Positions 23,906 to 31,295 of a stretch of DNA of 31,295 bases are shown piece after piece; position 1 is the stretch's first letter; each line of letters begins with the position of its first letter. This stretch comes from Lachnospiraceae bacterium. GTDB lineage: Bacteria; Bacillota; Clostridia; Lachnospirales; Lachnospiraceae. The stretch spans positions 1 to 31,295 of the forward strand of contig JAEDCX010000021.1 in the NCBI GenBank assembly GCA_016293925.1, read 5' to 3'. The notes below the pieces were generated by a model, which did no database searches, had not been told where the DNA came from, and saw only the letters and a list, made by a program, of their open reading frames with translations. The translations under genes were made by a program, and so were the position numbers.

Positions 23906-25249
23906 CTATATCCCTTCACATCCTTCTCGGATTACACGCACCATTGTATCCAGCATCATCCGATTCATTCCCGGATAAACACCTATCCAGAACGAATTCA
24001 TCATGATGCGATCTGTATTCTGCAATTGACCGACCACACGATATCCGGTTCCGGCTGCCCGCATTTGATCAAAACATGGGTGCTTCACCAGATTACCTGC
24101 AAACAGCATGCGCGTCTGGACATTGTGTTTTTCTACATACTGAACAATTTTGTTTCGGTCAACGCCCTCTCTGCATGTTAACAGAAAGCCAAACCAACTC
24201 GGATCTGAATTGTTACATGCCTGTGGCAGAATAAAATATTGATCCAATCCCATCTCCAGCATCTGACTGAATAAATAGGCATGGTTCCTTTTTCTTGCCA
24301 CGACGAAATCATTTAGTTTCTCAAGCTGGGCACATCCAATCGCTGCCTGCATATCGGTTGCTTTCAGATTATACCCCAAATGAGAATATACATATTTGTG
24401 ATCATATCCGCATGGCAATTCCCCATATTGACCATCATATCTGTGACCGCACAGATTATCCTGACCGGAGGAGCACACACAGTCCCGCCCCCAATCACGC
24501 AAGGATCTGATGATCTTCGCCAAAAGGGGATGATTGGTATAGACCGCACCGCCCTCTCCCATTGTCATATGATGAGGCGGGTAAAAACTGGATGTTCCGA
24601 TATCTCCTATTGTTCCGGTCTTATACTGCACTCCATTCATCGTATATGTGGACCCTAGCGCATCACAGTTATCCTCTATCAGCCACAGATTATGTTTTTC
24701 ACAGAAAGCTTTGACAACTGCCAAATCAAAGGGATTGCCCAATGTATGGGCAGCCATGACTACCTTTGTTTTATCGGACAGTGCATCTTCCAAAGCATTG
24801 ACATCGATATTATATTGCGGAATTGTAACATCCACAAATACCGGCACTACGCCATATTGTAATGCAGGCGTAACAGTTGTCGGAAATCCTGCTGCAACAG
24901 TAATCATCTCATCCCCCGGCTTCACCTGTCGATCTCCCAAAAGCGGAGATGTCAGTGCCATAAATGCACACAAATTGGCTGAAGATCCCGAATTCACAAG
25001 CGTGCAGTACTTTACTCCAAGATATTCCGCAAAACGTGTTTCAAATTGTCCGGTATACCTACCTGCAGTCAGCCAGAATTCCAATGCGCTGTCCACAAGA
25101 TTACATACCTCTTTCGAATCATACACTCTGGCAGCATAATGAATCCGATCGCCTTCGCGATATTCCGGTTGTCTGAGATATTGTTCACAATATTCAGCCA
25201 CCATTTCCAGGATCCGTTCTTTTGCCTGACGTTCTCCATTTTCTCCCAC
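23906..25249 (-). CDS. rfbH: CDP-4-keto-6-deoxyglucose 3-dehydrase (PMP-dependent)
   Basis: A 447-residue member of the DegT/DnrJ/EryC1 aminotransferase family that removes the C3 hydroxyl using pyridoxamine phosphate. The diagnostic feature is SFYPPHHMTMGEGGAVYTN: the position that is the PLP-binding lysine in aminotransferases is His, which defines RfbH/E1 dehydrases. Other matches include NSGSSANLCAFMALTSPLLG, TVAAGFPTTVTPALQYG, MAAHTLGNPFDLA, LIEDNCDALGSTY and RDWGRDCVCSSGQDN with the cysteines that ligate a [2Fe-2S] cluster, continuing into HLGYNLKATDMQAAIG. E1 needs an electron-donating reductase (RfbI/E3), which is not in the window. Start: GTG at 25249 with GGAGG 8 nt upstream is preferred to the GTG at 25264, which lacks one. 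Confidence 0.95.
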   Translation of the reverse strand: MGENGERQAKERILEMVAEYCEQYLRQPEYREGDRIHYAARVYDSKEVCNLVDSALEFWLTAGRYTGQFETRFAEYLGVKYCTLVNSGSSANLCAFMALTSPLLGDRQVKPGDEMITVAAGFPTTVTPALQYGVVPVFVDVTIPQYNIDVNALEDALSDKTKVVMAAHTLGNPFDLAVVKAFCEKHNLWLIEDNCDALGSTYTMNGVQYKTGTIGDIGTSSFYPPHHMTMGEGGAVYTNHPLLAKIIRSLRDWGRDCVCSSGQDNLCGHRYDGQYGELPCGYDHKYVYSHLGYNLKATDMQAAIGCAQLEKLNDFVVARKRNHAYLFSQMLEMGLDQYFILPQACNNSDPSWFGFLLTCREGVDRNKIVQYVEKHNVQTRMLFAGNLVKHPCFDQMRAAGTGYRVVGQLQNTDRIMMNSFWIGVYPGMNRMMLDTMVRVIREGCEGI

Positions 25250-25257
25250 TGCCTTAT

Positions 25258-25262
25258 CCTCC
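25258..25262 (-). promoter_or_regulatory. Ribosome binding site deciding the rfbH start
   Basis: GGAGG on the minus strand lies 8 nt before the GTG at 25249 and immediately inside the longer open frame that begins at 25264. Confidence 0.6.
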
Positions 25263-25266
25263 ACAC

Positions 25267-26292
25267 TTACTGCACGGAATCCATCAGAATACGATGTTTT
25301 ATCTCTTCCTCATACCCATCCAAAATGTCCTCATCGAATTTACGATTCAACGGAGCATGGCATTGTTTGCAGATCTCATTCTGACACCGGTTATGATTCA
25401 GATGCATTAGCAGAAATTCCTTACGTTCCGGTCCATTCCATATTTCCGGCAAAGATCGTTCCATAATGTTTCCGAACGTAGTTGGCTGCGGATGGTCACA
25501 ACAGGGTGCAACGGTCCCGTCTGCAAGTGTATACAACGTATAGAAGATGGGGCTGCAACACAATCCCTGCAATTCCGCAAAGCGCTCTTGCGTAAAAGGT
25601 GAAGTATCCTTCACGATTCCGCTGTAATCAACTCCCTTAAAAACAGGCATAACCTTATCAATATGAATCGTGTCACAGATCGGACTGTACATCTCATAGA
25701 AGCGACTTTCCTCCCCATCCTTCAATGCCATATCAACCGTCTTGATATGTAACCTGCATTTCCCGCGGCTGTATTCATAGAAATACTTAATATTATGATA
25801 AAAAGTATCATAATCGACTTCATATCCACACACTTCCCTGTATGTCTCCGCATCCAATCCCTGTAACGACAGACACAGCCGCGTCAATCCTGCGTCCACC
25901 AGCCCCTCCGTCATCTCCTTTGTAAGCATAGATGCGTTGGATACAATCTCATATTCCCCTGCAAGATCAACTTCCTTCATATACCGAACCATCTCGATAA
26001 CATGCGGATTCAGTAGTGGCTCACCTATGGAGGAAAGCAGAATCTTTTTTATTTTGTGCGGGAACTGTTTGGCCGAATCAACAATACGAACAAACATATC
26101 CCAGTCTAAAAAACGACGTTTTAAGTCCTTTTTCTCGGTCGTGCTATCATCTGCAGACTGAATGCAGTATTTACACCTAAAATTGCAGATATCCCCCAGA
26201 AAAATGCCCATCAAATACGGCGTATCCAACGGAATTACATCTTTCAGAACAGTTCTGTTATTCTTTTCACTCCTCAGTGCAATCTCAGCCAT
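25267..26292 (-). CDS. Radical SAM protein with SPASM-like domain
   Basis: The 341-residue protein has the radical SAM [4Fe-4S] motif C36-x3-C40-x2-C43 in DICNFRCKYC, followed by GEPLLNPHVIEMVRYMKE (the GGEP-like strand) and EIVSNASMLTKEM. The C-terminal part has further cysteines (about 245, 246, 264, 265, 303, 308, 311) in LQGLCCSPIF, TVAPCCDHP and CQNEICKQC. This is the SPASM/twitch pattern that binds extra iron-sulfur clusters, as does the family's GNIMERSLPEIWNG element. Such enzymes catalyse radical chemistry, including sugar dehydrogenation, epimerisation and peptide modification. Between the pyruvyltransferase and rfbH genes it may act on a CDP-sugar or glycan (inference). GGAG lies about 9 nt before the ATG at 26292. 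Confidence 0.88.
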   Translation of the reverse strand: MAEIALRSEKNNRTVLKDVIPLDTPYLMGIFLGDICNFRCKYCIQSADDSTTEKKDLKRRFLDWDMFVRIVDSAKQFPHKIKKILLSSIGEPLLNPHVIEMVRYMKEVDLAGEYEIVSNASMLTKEMTEGLVDAGLTRLCLSLQGLDAETYREVCGYEVDYDTFYHNIKYFYEYSRGKCRLHIKTVDMALKDGEESRFYEMYSPICDTIHIDKVMPVFKGVDYSGIVKDTSPFTQERFAELQGLCCSPIFYTLYTLADGTVAPCCDHPQPTTFGNIMERSLPEIWNGPERKEFLLMHLNHNRCQNEICKQCHAPLNRKFDEDILDGYEEEIKHRILMDSVQ

Positions 26293-26308
26293 CCATCCAT
26301 TCTCCTTT

Positions 26309-27559
26309 TCATGTATTACAGTTGCCGATTGCCATACCGTTCAGGCAAACAAAATAATAATCCGTGATTGCGTTCTCCATAAAATATCTTTGCGCATCCG
26401 GTATCGCAGCATCCGAACAAACCAGAACAAGTGCATCTTTCATCTTGTCTATAGGCACATCTTCACAAGCCTTTGAATCTATCCCGTGATAGCGAACCCT
26501 CTTGTATTTATCAATCACATCACACAGGCACATATCTCCATAATGTTCCTGCATAAACCGGTACACCAACTCAGCAGTTTGCGTCACAGACCAGATAACG
26601 TATTGACGATGCCCATCTGCCGACCGTTTCTCCATAAACTCTTCAAGTGCCTCCATATTTTCAACGCGATCTTTTCCCGCGTCGGCTTTGACATAGATTC
26701 TCTGAAGAAGGGCTCGTTCCTCCGAAATCTGATCGTTCAGTTGTATTCTCTTTTGCGCGACGGATAATAACAGTTCTTTTACAGTCTGTATCTCTTTCCT
26801 CTCCGGGGTCCAGTCGATATCTGCGTATTCCCCTTCTGAATATACTTTCACGATACAGTCAATACCATTAAAGCGGTAGGAGTATCTGTCTTTGGCAAAA
26901 ATAACCGGTATCCCTTTTGCAATACAGGGCAGAGCCACATGCATTCTGGACGTTATGATCAATTCAGCCTGTTCATAAATCTCCCAGATTTTTTTCGTAA
27001 ATACTTCCACATCGCCTTCCACATCTCTGATATCAAATGCATTGCTCAGAAACTGACATCGTCCTCTGTATTCCTGTGGGAGGTATGTTTTCAATCCTTC
27101 CGGAAAGTCCACACATATAATTCCTCCTGTCCGAGCATGTGTCACACACGGAAAGGTTAATGTCATACATCCAAACAAATAGGCATCTATCCCATATTTC
27201 TGCATGATTCTATAGGTATGAAATTCTCTGCAACCAATCGGCTCATATTGTTTCAAATACGCAACGTCATCCGTCGATAGTTCCGGGCTAAGTATACTTA
27301 ATGCGAGAAAAACAGGATGGATTTTGGGCGAGAAGCATGTAATATTCAAATCACTGTGATACGATATAATCGGAAAAGATATGGGAAGAATAACCGGTTC
27401 CCCATCATATGTCCATAAATCCGACAACTCAATTCGCACTACATCCTCATACTCTATTCCGGCGTGTCTGTACAGATTTTCAATTGCAAGAATCTGTATG
27501 TCATCTCCAATATTGATTCTCCCGTTTCTCCTGCCGTACTTCAGGTTGGCATACCTCAT
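26309..27559 (-). CDS. Polysaccharide pyruvyltransferase-family protein with C-terminal Rossmann-like tail
   Basis: The 416-residue protein shows the polysaccharide pyruvyltransferase/CsaB pattern. It has NIGDDIQILAIENLYRHAG at the start, GCREFHTYRIMQKYGIDAYLFGCMTL in the middle and the signature TSRMHVALPCIAKGIPVIFAKD (residues 203-224) in the donor domain. The family transfers a pyruvyl ketal from phosphoenolpyruvate to a sugar, though some members are GT-B-like with other roles. After a helical linker, residues 318-416 (YVIWSVTQTAELVYRFM, then VIDKYKR and DALVLVCSD) look like a degenerate version of the Rossmann module seen in four other proteins of the locus; the glycine motif is eroded. 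The ATG overlaps the thiamine-enzyme stop by 4 nt. Confidence 0.8.
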   Translation of the reverse strand: MRYANLKYGRRNGRINIGDDIQILAIENLYRHAGIEYEDVVRIELSDLWTYDGEPVILPISFPIISYHSDLNITCFSPKIHPVFLALSILSPELSTDDVAYLKQYEPIGCREFHTYRIMQKYGIDAYLFGCMTLTFPCVTHARTGGIICVDFPEGLKTYLPQEYRGRCQFLSNAFDIRDVEGDVEVFTKKIWEIYEQAELIITSRMHVALPCIAKGIPVIFAKDRYSYRFNGIDCIVKVYSEGEYADIDWTPERKEIQTVKELLLSVAQKRIQLNDQISEERALLQRIYVKADAGKDRVENMEALEEFMEKRSADGHRQYVIWSVTQTAELVYRFMQEHYGDMCLCDVIDKYKRVRYHGIDSKACEDVPIDKMKDALVLVCSDAAIPDAQRYFMENAITDYYFVCLNGMAIGNCNT

Positions 27560-29346
27560 GGCACTATCATCAGCCTCCTCATTACTTCTTCTCCGATAAA
27601 AGGATACATCTCATGCAGACATGGTGTATGGAATGTTCCATCCTCATTCATTCGGGACATCACTTTGGGCAGAATTGGATCATCCAGCAATTGATCAACC
27701 ACCAGAATGGTTCTCCCTTTTTCCGCCAGAAATGCATCCACTACATCCGCCAGTTCTCCATTATTGTGGCACTCCATAAACCGGAAGCCAAACGCATCCG
27801 CAATTTTTCCAAAATCCGGAAAGCTTACCCCGCTTTGTTTATCGCAGCCAATATATGTACCCTGGAAAAAGTTTTTGTTAGTCTGCCTCAACGCCCCATA
27901 CCCGTCATTGGAAAGGATAACTATTTTTACCGGAAGATCATAGTGATGAATCGTCTGTAAATCCTGTAAATTCATCATAATCGAACCATCCCCCGTAATG
28001 CAATAGATTGTTCTCTCTCCATTTGATGCGACCGCCATTCCAATTGCCTCCGGAATGTCGTCACCCATAGAGCCTGTATTATAATTCACTATCATCCGCT
28101 GTCCGGGAGCTACCGCACCAATCTGGAGGAATCCTAGCATCCCATTACTGTTCCCAAGCGCAAACCACTCCGTACCGGACGATCTATCCAGAATTTCCTT
28201 GGCAAGCACATAGTAAGATACTCTTTCCTCCGCATCGCCAGCCTCCCGCAGGTCAATATCTCCCAATTCATCGTCCAGGTGATCCAGATAAGTGATCCAT
28301 TCATCATGGCGGGTCCATTTCCTGATCGTATTGTCGGCACTTCGGAGGAATGCGTTGATATCGGCCCGAATACGAAGATCAACTCGCAAACCGGGCTTCC
28401 TCATCTCATCCTCTGAAATATCAACCATGACAATTTTCGCATTCGGTGCAAATCCTTCCATATAGAAGCCTGTTTGTTTTGTTGGAAGGCTATTCCCCAA
28501 TACAATAATCAAATCTGCATTCTGTAATATAAAATTCCCTTTTCTTCCGCCAACCGTACCTGATGTACCATAATAGAACGGAGCGCCTTCATACAAAATG
28601 TCCGCCTGTAGTGCCCCTCCAACAACAGGAATCTCCATGGCTTCCACCCAGGTTCTGAAGTTTTCCACGGCTCCTGACATTCTTATGCCCGATCCGGTCA
28701 GGATACACGGACGTTTTGCAGACTGTATCATATCATTCAGCTGTATCATCAACTCATGATCAGGCGCATCGGAGAAGTCCATGCAGTCCTCTGCCGGCGC
28801 AAGATCATCCTCTTCCACCCAGGTTCCCTGTACATCAAGGGGAATGCTGAGCCAAACGGGACCTTTCCGACCAGTCCGCGCAATCTCGATGGCCTTTAGA
28901 ACCTCTTTTCGAACATCCAACGGATTCGTTAGCAATGATGCATACTTTGTAAATCCTTTTACGGCAGAAACAGCGTCAAATTCCTGTACGCCCCTGCACC
29001 GAAGCTGTAAACCCGTAGGTTCAATGGTTGTTTCATAACGCGGAAACCCCGCAATCACAAGCATAGGAACATTGTCAACCCATGCACCCTGAACACCATT
29101 GAAGGTGTTGATTGCACCCGGGCCACTCGTAACAGACACCAAAGCCATTCTGCCACACGCTTTTGCATATCCCTCTGCAGCCATTGCGCATACCTGTTCA
29201 TGATGGCAAAAGACTTTGTTCATTTCCGGCTTCATTGCCAATGCATTATCAATATGCATTGCACCACCGCCAACCACCGCAAAGCAGTCCGTTATCCCAT
29301 TATCCACGACAATATCCATGATGATATCTGCAACTCTTCTCTTCAT
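27556..29346 (-). CDS. Thiamine-diphosphate-dependent acetolactate synthase-like enzyme (YerE-like candidate)
   Basis: The 596-residue protein has all three domains of the pyruvate-oxidase/AHAS family. The N-terminal domain has the cofactor-activating Glu in FCHHEQVCAMAAEGYA (E50). The central domain contains RPCILTGSGIRMSGAVENF and LIIVLGNSLPT. The C-terminal domain has the Mg-ThDP motif TGDGSIMMNLQDLQT...LSNDGYG. In Yersinia, YerE of this family adds a two-carbon unit from pyruvate to CDP-4-keto-3,6-dideoxyglucose on the way to yersiniose. Here the gene lies with rfbF, rfbG, rfbH and a reductase-like gene, so the same chemistry is plausible, but a role on another keto-sugar is possible. GAGGGAG lies 6 nt before the ATG at 29346; an earlier in-frame ATG (29367) overlaps the previous gene. 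Confidence 0.85.
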   Translation of the reverse strand: MKRRVADIIMDIVVDNGITDCFAVVGGGAMHIDNALAMKPEMNKVFCHHEQVCAMAAEGYAKACGRMALVSVTSGPGAINTFNGVQGAWVDNVPMLVIAGFPRYETTIEPTGLQLRCRGVQEFDAVSAVKGFTKYASLLTNPLDVRKEVLKAIEIARTGRKGPVWLSIPLDVQGTWVEEDDLAPAEDCMDFSDAPDHELMIQLNDMIQSAKRPCILTGSGIRMSGAVENFRTWVEAMEIPVVGGALQADILYEGAPFYYGTSGTVGGRKGNFILQNADLIIVLGNSLPTKQTGFYMEGFAPNAKIVMVDISEDEMRKPGLRVDLRIRADINAFLRSADNTIRKWTRHDEWITYLDHLDDELGDIDLREAGDAEERVSYYVLAKEILDRSSGTEWFALGNSNGMLGFLQIGAVAPGQRMIVNYNTGSMGDDIPEAIGMAVASNGERTIYCITGDGSIMMNLQDLQTIHHYDLPVKIVILSNDGYGALRQTNKNFFQGTYIGCDKQSGVSFPDFGKIADAFGFRFMECHNNGELADVVDAFLAEKGRTILVVDQLLDDPILPKVMSRMNEDGTFHTPCLHEMYPFIGEEVMRRLMIVP

Positions 29347-29356
29347 CTTGACTCCC

Positions 29357-30232
29357 TCACATAACATCTGTACCTTGTTTGCCCCAATGTGCTCTCTCCC
29401 ACTCTATCTGCATCCGAATTCCTTCCCTCAGCGAATACATCGGCCTGATCCCGGATTCCTCCACTATACGTCGATTGTTTGCCGAGTAATTGGTGTTGTG
29501 TTCGTCGGAAAGGAGCCGGATCCCAAGTTCTGAATGCATCTCTTCAAGCACCAACCTCGCAATATCGGTCAGATGGGTTGCTATTCCGGACGTCACGTTA
29601 TAATCATGATGCTTCAATTCTGCATTGATTCCCCATTCAATATACCGTGCAAAATCAAAGACATGGATATAATCAAATTCACAATCCTTACGAATTGTAA
29701 TTGTTTGATTCCGAAGAACCGAACGTATACAATGCGTAATGAACTTGCTCTCCATATCATTGGGACCAAAACAGGCAAAGATACGGAAATTGAAAACATT
29801 CCTGCTCTGACAGGCCAGACGATTCATCACATATTTTCCAAGCCCATAGGGGTCTTCCGGAATCATGCTGAAACACCGTTCCTCCGTAATCAGATCCAAA
29901 TCTCTTGTTTTTCCATATTCCGCACCGGAACCGGTATAAATCATTTTTCCAAACAAATCCGAGTGATTATAAAAATTCAGGAAGATGCGAAGGCTGTCTT
30001 CCAATAGGTTTTCATACAAATCAACGGGATTTTTTGCAGGCGTTGGATTTGCAAAATGAACCACGACGTCAAAACGCTCCCGCTCCAGATATGAGCTTAC
30101 TTCTCTTTCGCTTTTCAAATTCAAGTCTGTTCTCGCCGGTGTTTTTATCTCGTACATTGCGTTTTTCTGTAAAACAGGCAATACATTGCTTCCGATAAAC
30201 CCCGTACTTCCGGTTAATAATATTTTTTTCAA
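29357..30232 (-). CDS. NAD(P)-dependent epimerase/reductase (extended SDR)
   Basis: The 291-residue protein has the N-terminal loop KILLTGSTGFIGSNVL, then VVHFANPTPAKNPVDLYENLL, MIYTGSGAEYGKTRDLD (with GSGAEY replacing the usual Ser-x-x-x-Tyr strand) and DPYGLGKYVMNRLA with the catalytic Tyr-x3-Lys. It falls near the size of RfbJ/YerF-type reductases that act on the 4-keto or side-chain carbonyl of CDP-3,6-dideoxy sugars, which fits its place between rfbF and the thiamine enzyme. The reaction itself is inference. Start: TTG at 30232 with GGGAG 6 nt upstream, 2 nt after the rfbF stop; a GTG at 30253 keeps the frame but has no ribosome site. Confidence 0.82.
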   Translation of the reverse strand: MKKILLTGSTGFIGSNVLPVLQKNAMYEIKTPARTDLNLKSEREVSSYLERERFDVVVHFANPTPAKNPVDLYENLLEDSLRIFLNFYNHSDLFGKMIYTGSGAEYGKTRDLDLITEERCFSMIPEDPYGLGKYVMNRLACQSRNVFNFRIFACFGPNDMESKFITHCIRSVLRNQTITIRKDCEFDYIHVFDFARYIEWGINAELKHHDYNVTSGIATHLTDIARLVLEEMHSELGIRLLSDEHNTNYSANNRRIVEESGIRPMYSLREGIRMQIEWERAHWGKQGTDVM

Positions 30233-30234
30233 AG

Positions 30235-31014
30235 TTACTCCCACTTCTTCCACGGTGCCTGATTAGCTGCTAACATCTGTTCCAGAAGGATCATCTCACG
30301 CTTGGTATCCATACATTGCCAAAAACCTTTATGCACATATGACATTAATTCGCCCTTTTCAGCCAGTTCTTCCAAAACATCTTTTTCCAAAACAGTATTA
30401 TCGTCTTTCAAATATCCGAATATGTCCGGTTCCAGAACCATATATCCCGCATTAATCGGTGCACTGTCCATAGGTCGTTTCTCACGAAATGCACGCACAG
30501 ACCGATCCGCGGCAATATCCAGGATTCCTTTCTGCTGCTCCTGCATAACAGCTGTTAATGTGGCCATTTTTCCATGTTGTTCATGGTATTCCAATATTTT
30601 GCGGATATCCACATCACATACACCATCTCCATAGGTCATCATAAACCGCTCATTTCCGATATACTTTTCCACACGTTTAATTCTTCCACCGGTCATTGTC
30701 TCATACCCCGTATCCACAACAGTTACTTTCCAGGGCTCACATTTTTGTTCGTGTATTATCATATCATTTCTGCCATTTGTGAAATCAAACGTAATATCAC
30801 TATTGTGCAGAAAATAATCCGCAAACCATTCCTTAATCATATATTGTTTGTAACCGGCACATATTATGAAATCATTAAATCCATAGTAGGAATATTCTTT
30901 CATAATATGCCACAAAATCGGTTTTCCACCAATTTCTACCATGGGCTTTGGCTTTGTTTGTGATTCCTCGGATATCCGTGTTCCGAGCCCACCCGCAAGC
31001 AATACCACCTTCAT
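30235..31014 (-). CDS. rfbF: Glucose-1-phosphate cytidylyltransferase
   Basis: The 259-residue enzyme forms CDP-glucose from CTP and glucose 1-phosphate, the first step of CDP-dideoxyhexose synthesis. It starts MKVVLLAGGLGTRISEESQ (nucleotidyltransferase loop), then KPKPMVEIGGKPILWHIMKEYSYYGFNDF, MTYGDGVCDVDI (metal site D), KGFWQCMDTKREM and an ending typical of RfbF. The ATG at 31014 has GGAGGAG 7 nt upstream; in-frame codons further upstream are unlikely to be used. It is the first gene after a terminator, so it probably begins the operon. The downstream SDR gene starts 2 nt past its stop. Confidence 0.95.
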   Translation of the reverse strand: MKVVLLAGGLGTRISEESQTKPKPMVEIGGKPILWHIMKEYSYYGFNDFIICAGYKQYMIKEWFADYFLHNSDITFDFTNGRNDMIIHEQKCEPWKVTVVDTGYETMTGGRIKRVEKYIGNERFMMTYGDGVCDVDIRKILEYHEQHGKMATLTAVMQEQQKGILDIAADRSVRAFREKRPMDSAPINAGYMVLEPDIFGYLKDDNTVLEKDVLEELAEKGELMSYVHKGFWQCMDTKREMILLEQMLAANQAPWKKWE

Positions 31015-31078
31015 ATCGTAACTCCTCCGCGTCCAATTCCATTTCGCATAAACAAAAGAACATTGCATACTCTATATT

Positions 31079-31107
31079 CTACTATCAATTCGCCCAAAAA
31101 TCATCAA
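31079..31107 (-). promoter_or_regulatory. Weak candidate promoter for rfbF
   Basis: TTGATG (31102-31107) and TAGTAG (31079-31084) on the minus strand are 17 nt apart, in the gap between the terminator and rfbF. The -10 box is poor, and another possible -10, TAGAAT (31076-31081), is misspaced. A promoter is expected here because of the terminator, but its position is uncertain. Confidence 0.25.
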
Positions 31108-31138
31108 TGGTTTCCAGGTCTTTCGATTACCCTACGTC

Positions 31139-31170
31139 AAAAAAACTGAATCACGGAAGAACCCTGATTC
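31139..31170 (-). terminator. Terminator of the gene entering from the right edge
   Basis: GAATCA (31148-31153) pairs with TGATTC (31165-31170) around an 11-nt loop that can pair partly (GG with CC). On the minus strand the stem is followed by seven T residues (31139-31145). The stop codon of the partial gene lies inside the stem. Confidence 0.7.
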
Positions 31171-31295
31171 CCATCTTCCCACTTCTTCCGTCAAGGTATC
31201 CCTTTATCATCATCCGGAATGTCTTGATTTTCGTCTTTCCAAACAGCAGGTTTCCCAGAAAATGCATCTTTATCATATTCCGTAGCTGTTTTTTG
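31151..31295 (-). CDS. C-terminal tail of a probable glycosyltransferase, cut by window edge
   Basis: Read by hand on the minus strand, the frame gives 47 residues before a TGA at 31151-31153. It includes MIKMHFLGNLLFGKTKIKT and a following MMIKGYLDGRSGKMGIRVLP ending. This resembles the basic, aromatic C-terminal tails of GT2 enzymes of the WcaA type (a GYLDG element before the end). The match is short and I rely on pattern memory, so the family is a suggestion only. The other minus-strand frames here do not make comparable protein. The terminator that overlaps its stop codon supports it being a real gene end. Confidence 0.5.
   Translation of the reverse strand, partial: KKQLRNMIKMHFLGNLLFGKTKIKTFRMMIKGYLDGRSGKMGIRVLP

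Noticed and set aside
23906..25249. Ordinary sugar aminotransferase (ArnB/PseC type), which would supply the nonulosonate pathway
   Set aside because: The catalytic lysine position is His in the HHMTMGEGG segment and the cluster-binding cysteines are present, so this is the RfbH dehydrase.
28358..28365. Second perfect GCCGATAT on the minus strand
   Set aside because: It lies inside the thiamine-enzyme coding sequence, encodes normal residues and has no TAAA at the right distance. It also shows that the 8-mer alone is not proof of a promoter.

Overview
This window is about 31 kb of glycan-assembly DNA from a motile, low-to-mid GC Firmicute, most likely a Clostridia/Lachnospiraceae-type bacterium. 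The reasons are strong AGGAGG-type ribosome binding sites, frequent GTG/TTG starts, sigma-A-like promoter boxes, a clostridial-type aconitase-like hydratase at the left edge, and a FliD-like flagellar protein beside a Maf-type flagellin glycosyltransferase. All genes I can support are on the minus strand, so transcription runs from the right end to the left. I see no rRNA, tRNA, CRISPR array or mobile element, and no gene-free stretch over 300 bases.

Layout in transcription order. (a) 31295-31139: the tail of a probable glycosyltransferase, closed by a terminator. (b) 31014-21749: a CDP-sugar block. It holds rfbF (glucose-1-phosphate cytidylyltransferase), an NAD(P)-dependent reductase/epimerase, a thiamine-diphosphate enzyme, a pyruvyltransferase-family protein, a radical SAM/SPASM protein, rfbH, rfbG and a GT2 glycosyltransferase. 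RfbF, RfbG and RfbH make CDP-3,6-dideoxyhexose precursors. The thiamine enzyme plus reductase suggest a YerE/YerF-like branch to a two-carbon-branched sugar such as yersiniose (inference). (c) 21748-21604: an intergenic region with a sigma-28-like flagellar promoter match overlapping a 17-bp dyad. (d) 21603-2190: a tightly packed run of 16 genes. They are a NeuB-SAF-cupin nonulosonate synthase, an XRE-type regulator, a TagF-like transferase, a GT2, an IspD/TarI-like cytidylyltransferase, an SDR protein, an FkbM methyltransferase, a GT4 fused to a Rossmann domain, a large HAD protein, a membrane-anchored Rossmann protein, a sialyltransferase-like protein, a second GT4, UDP-galactopyranose mutase, a Maf/DUF115 protein, a NeuA-like CMP-nonulosonate synthetase, a GT8 and a shrunken GT8 paralogue. 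(e) 1964-657: a FliD-like protein with its own promoter and a strong terminator. (f) 457-1: the start of an unrelated hydratase gene with its own promoter.

Working model (inference): NeuB and the NeuA-like enzyme make a CMP-nonulosonic acid. Maf attaches it to flagellin in the cytoplasm, and the other transferases extend it with Galf, a CDP-activated dideoxy sugar, polyol-phosphate-like groups and methyl groups. No flippase, polymerase or initiating undecaprenyl-phosphate transferase is visible, which fits protein glycosylation better than a surface polysaccharide. Early nonulosonate enzymes and the RfbI-type reductase partner of RfbH are not in the window.
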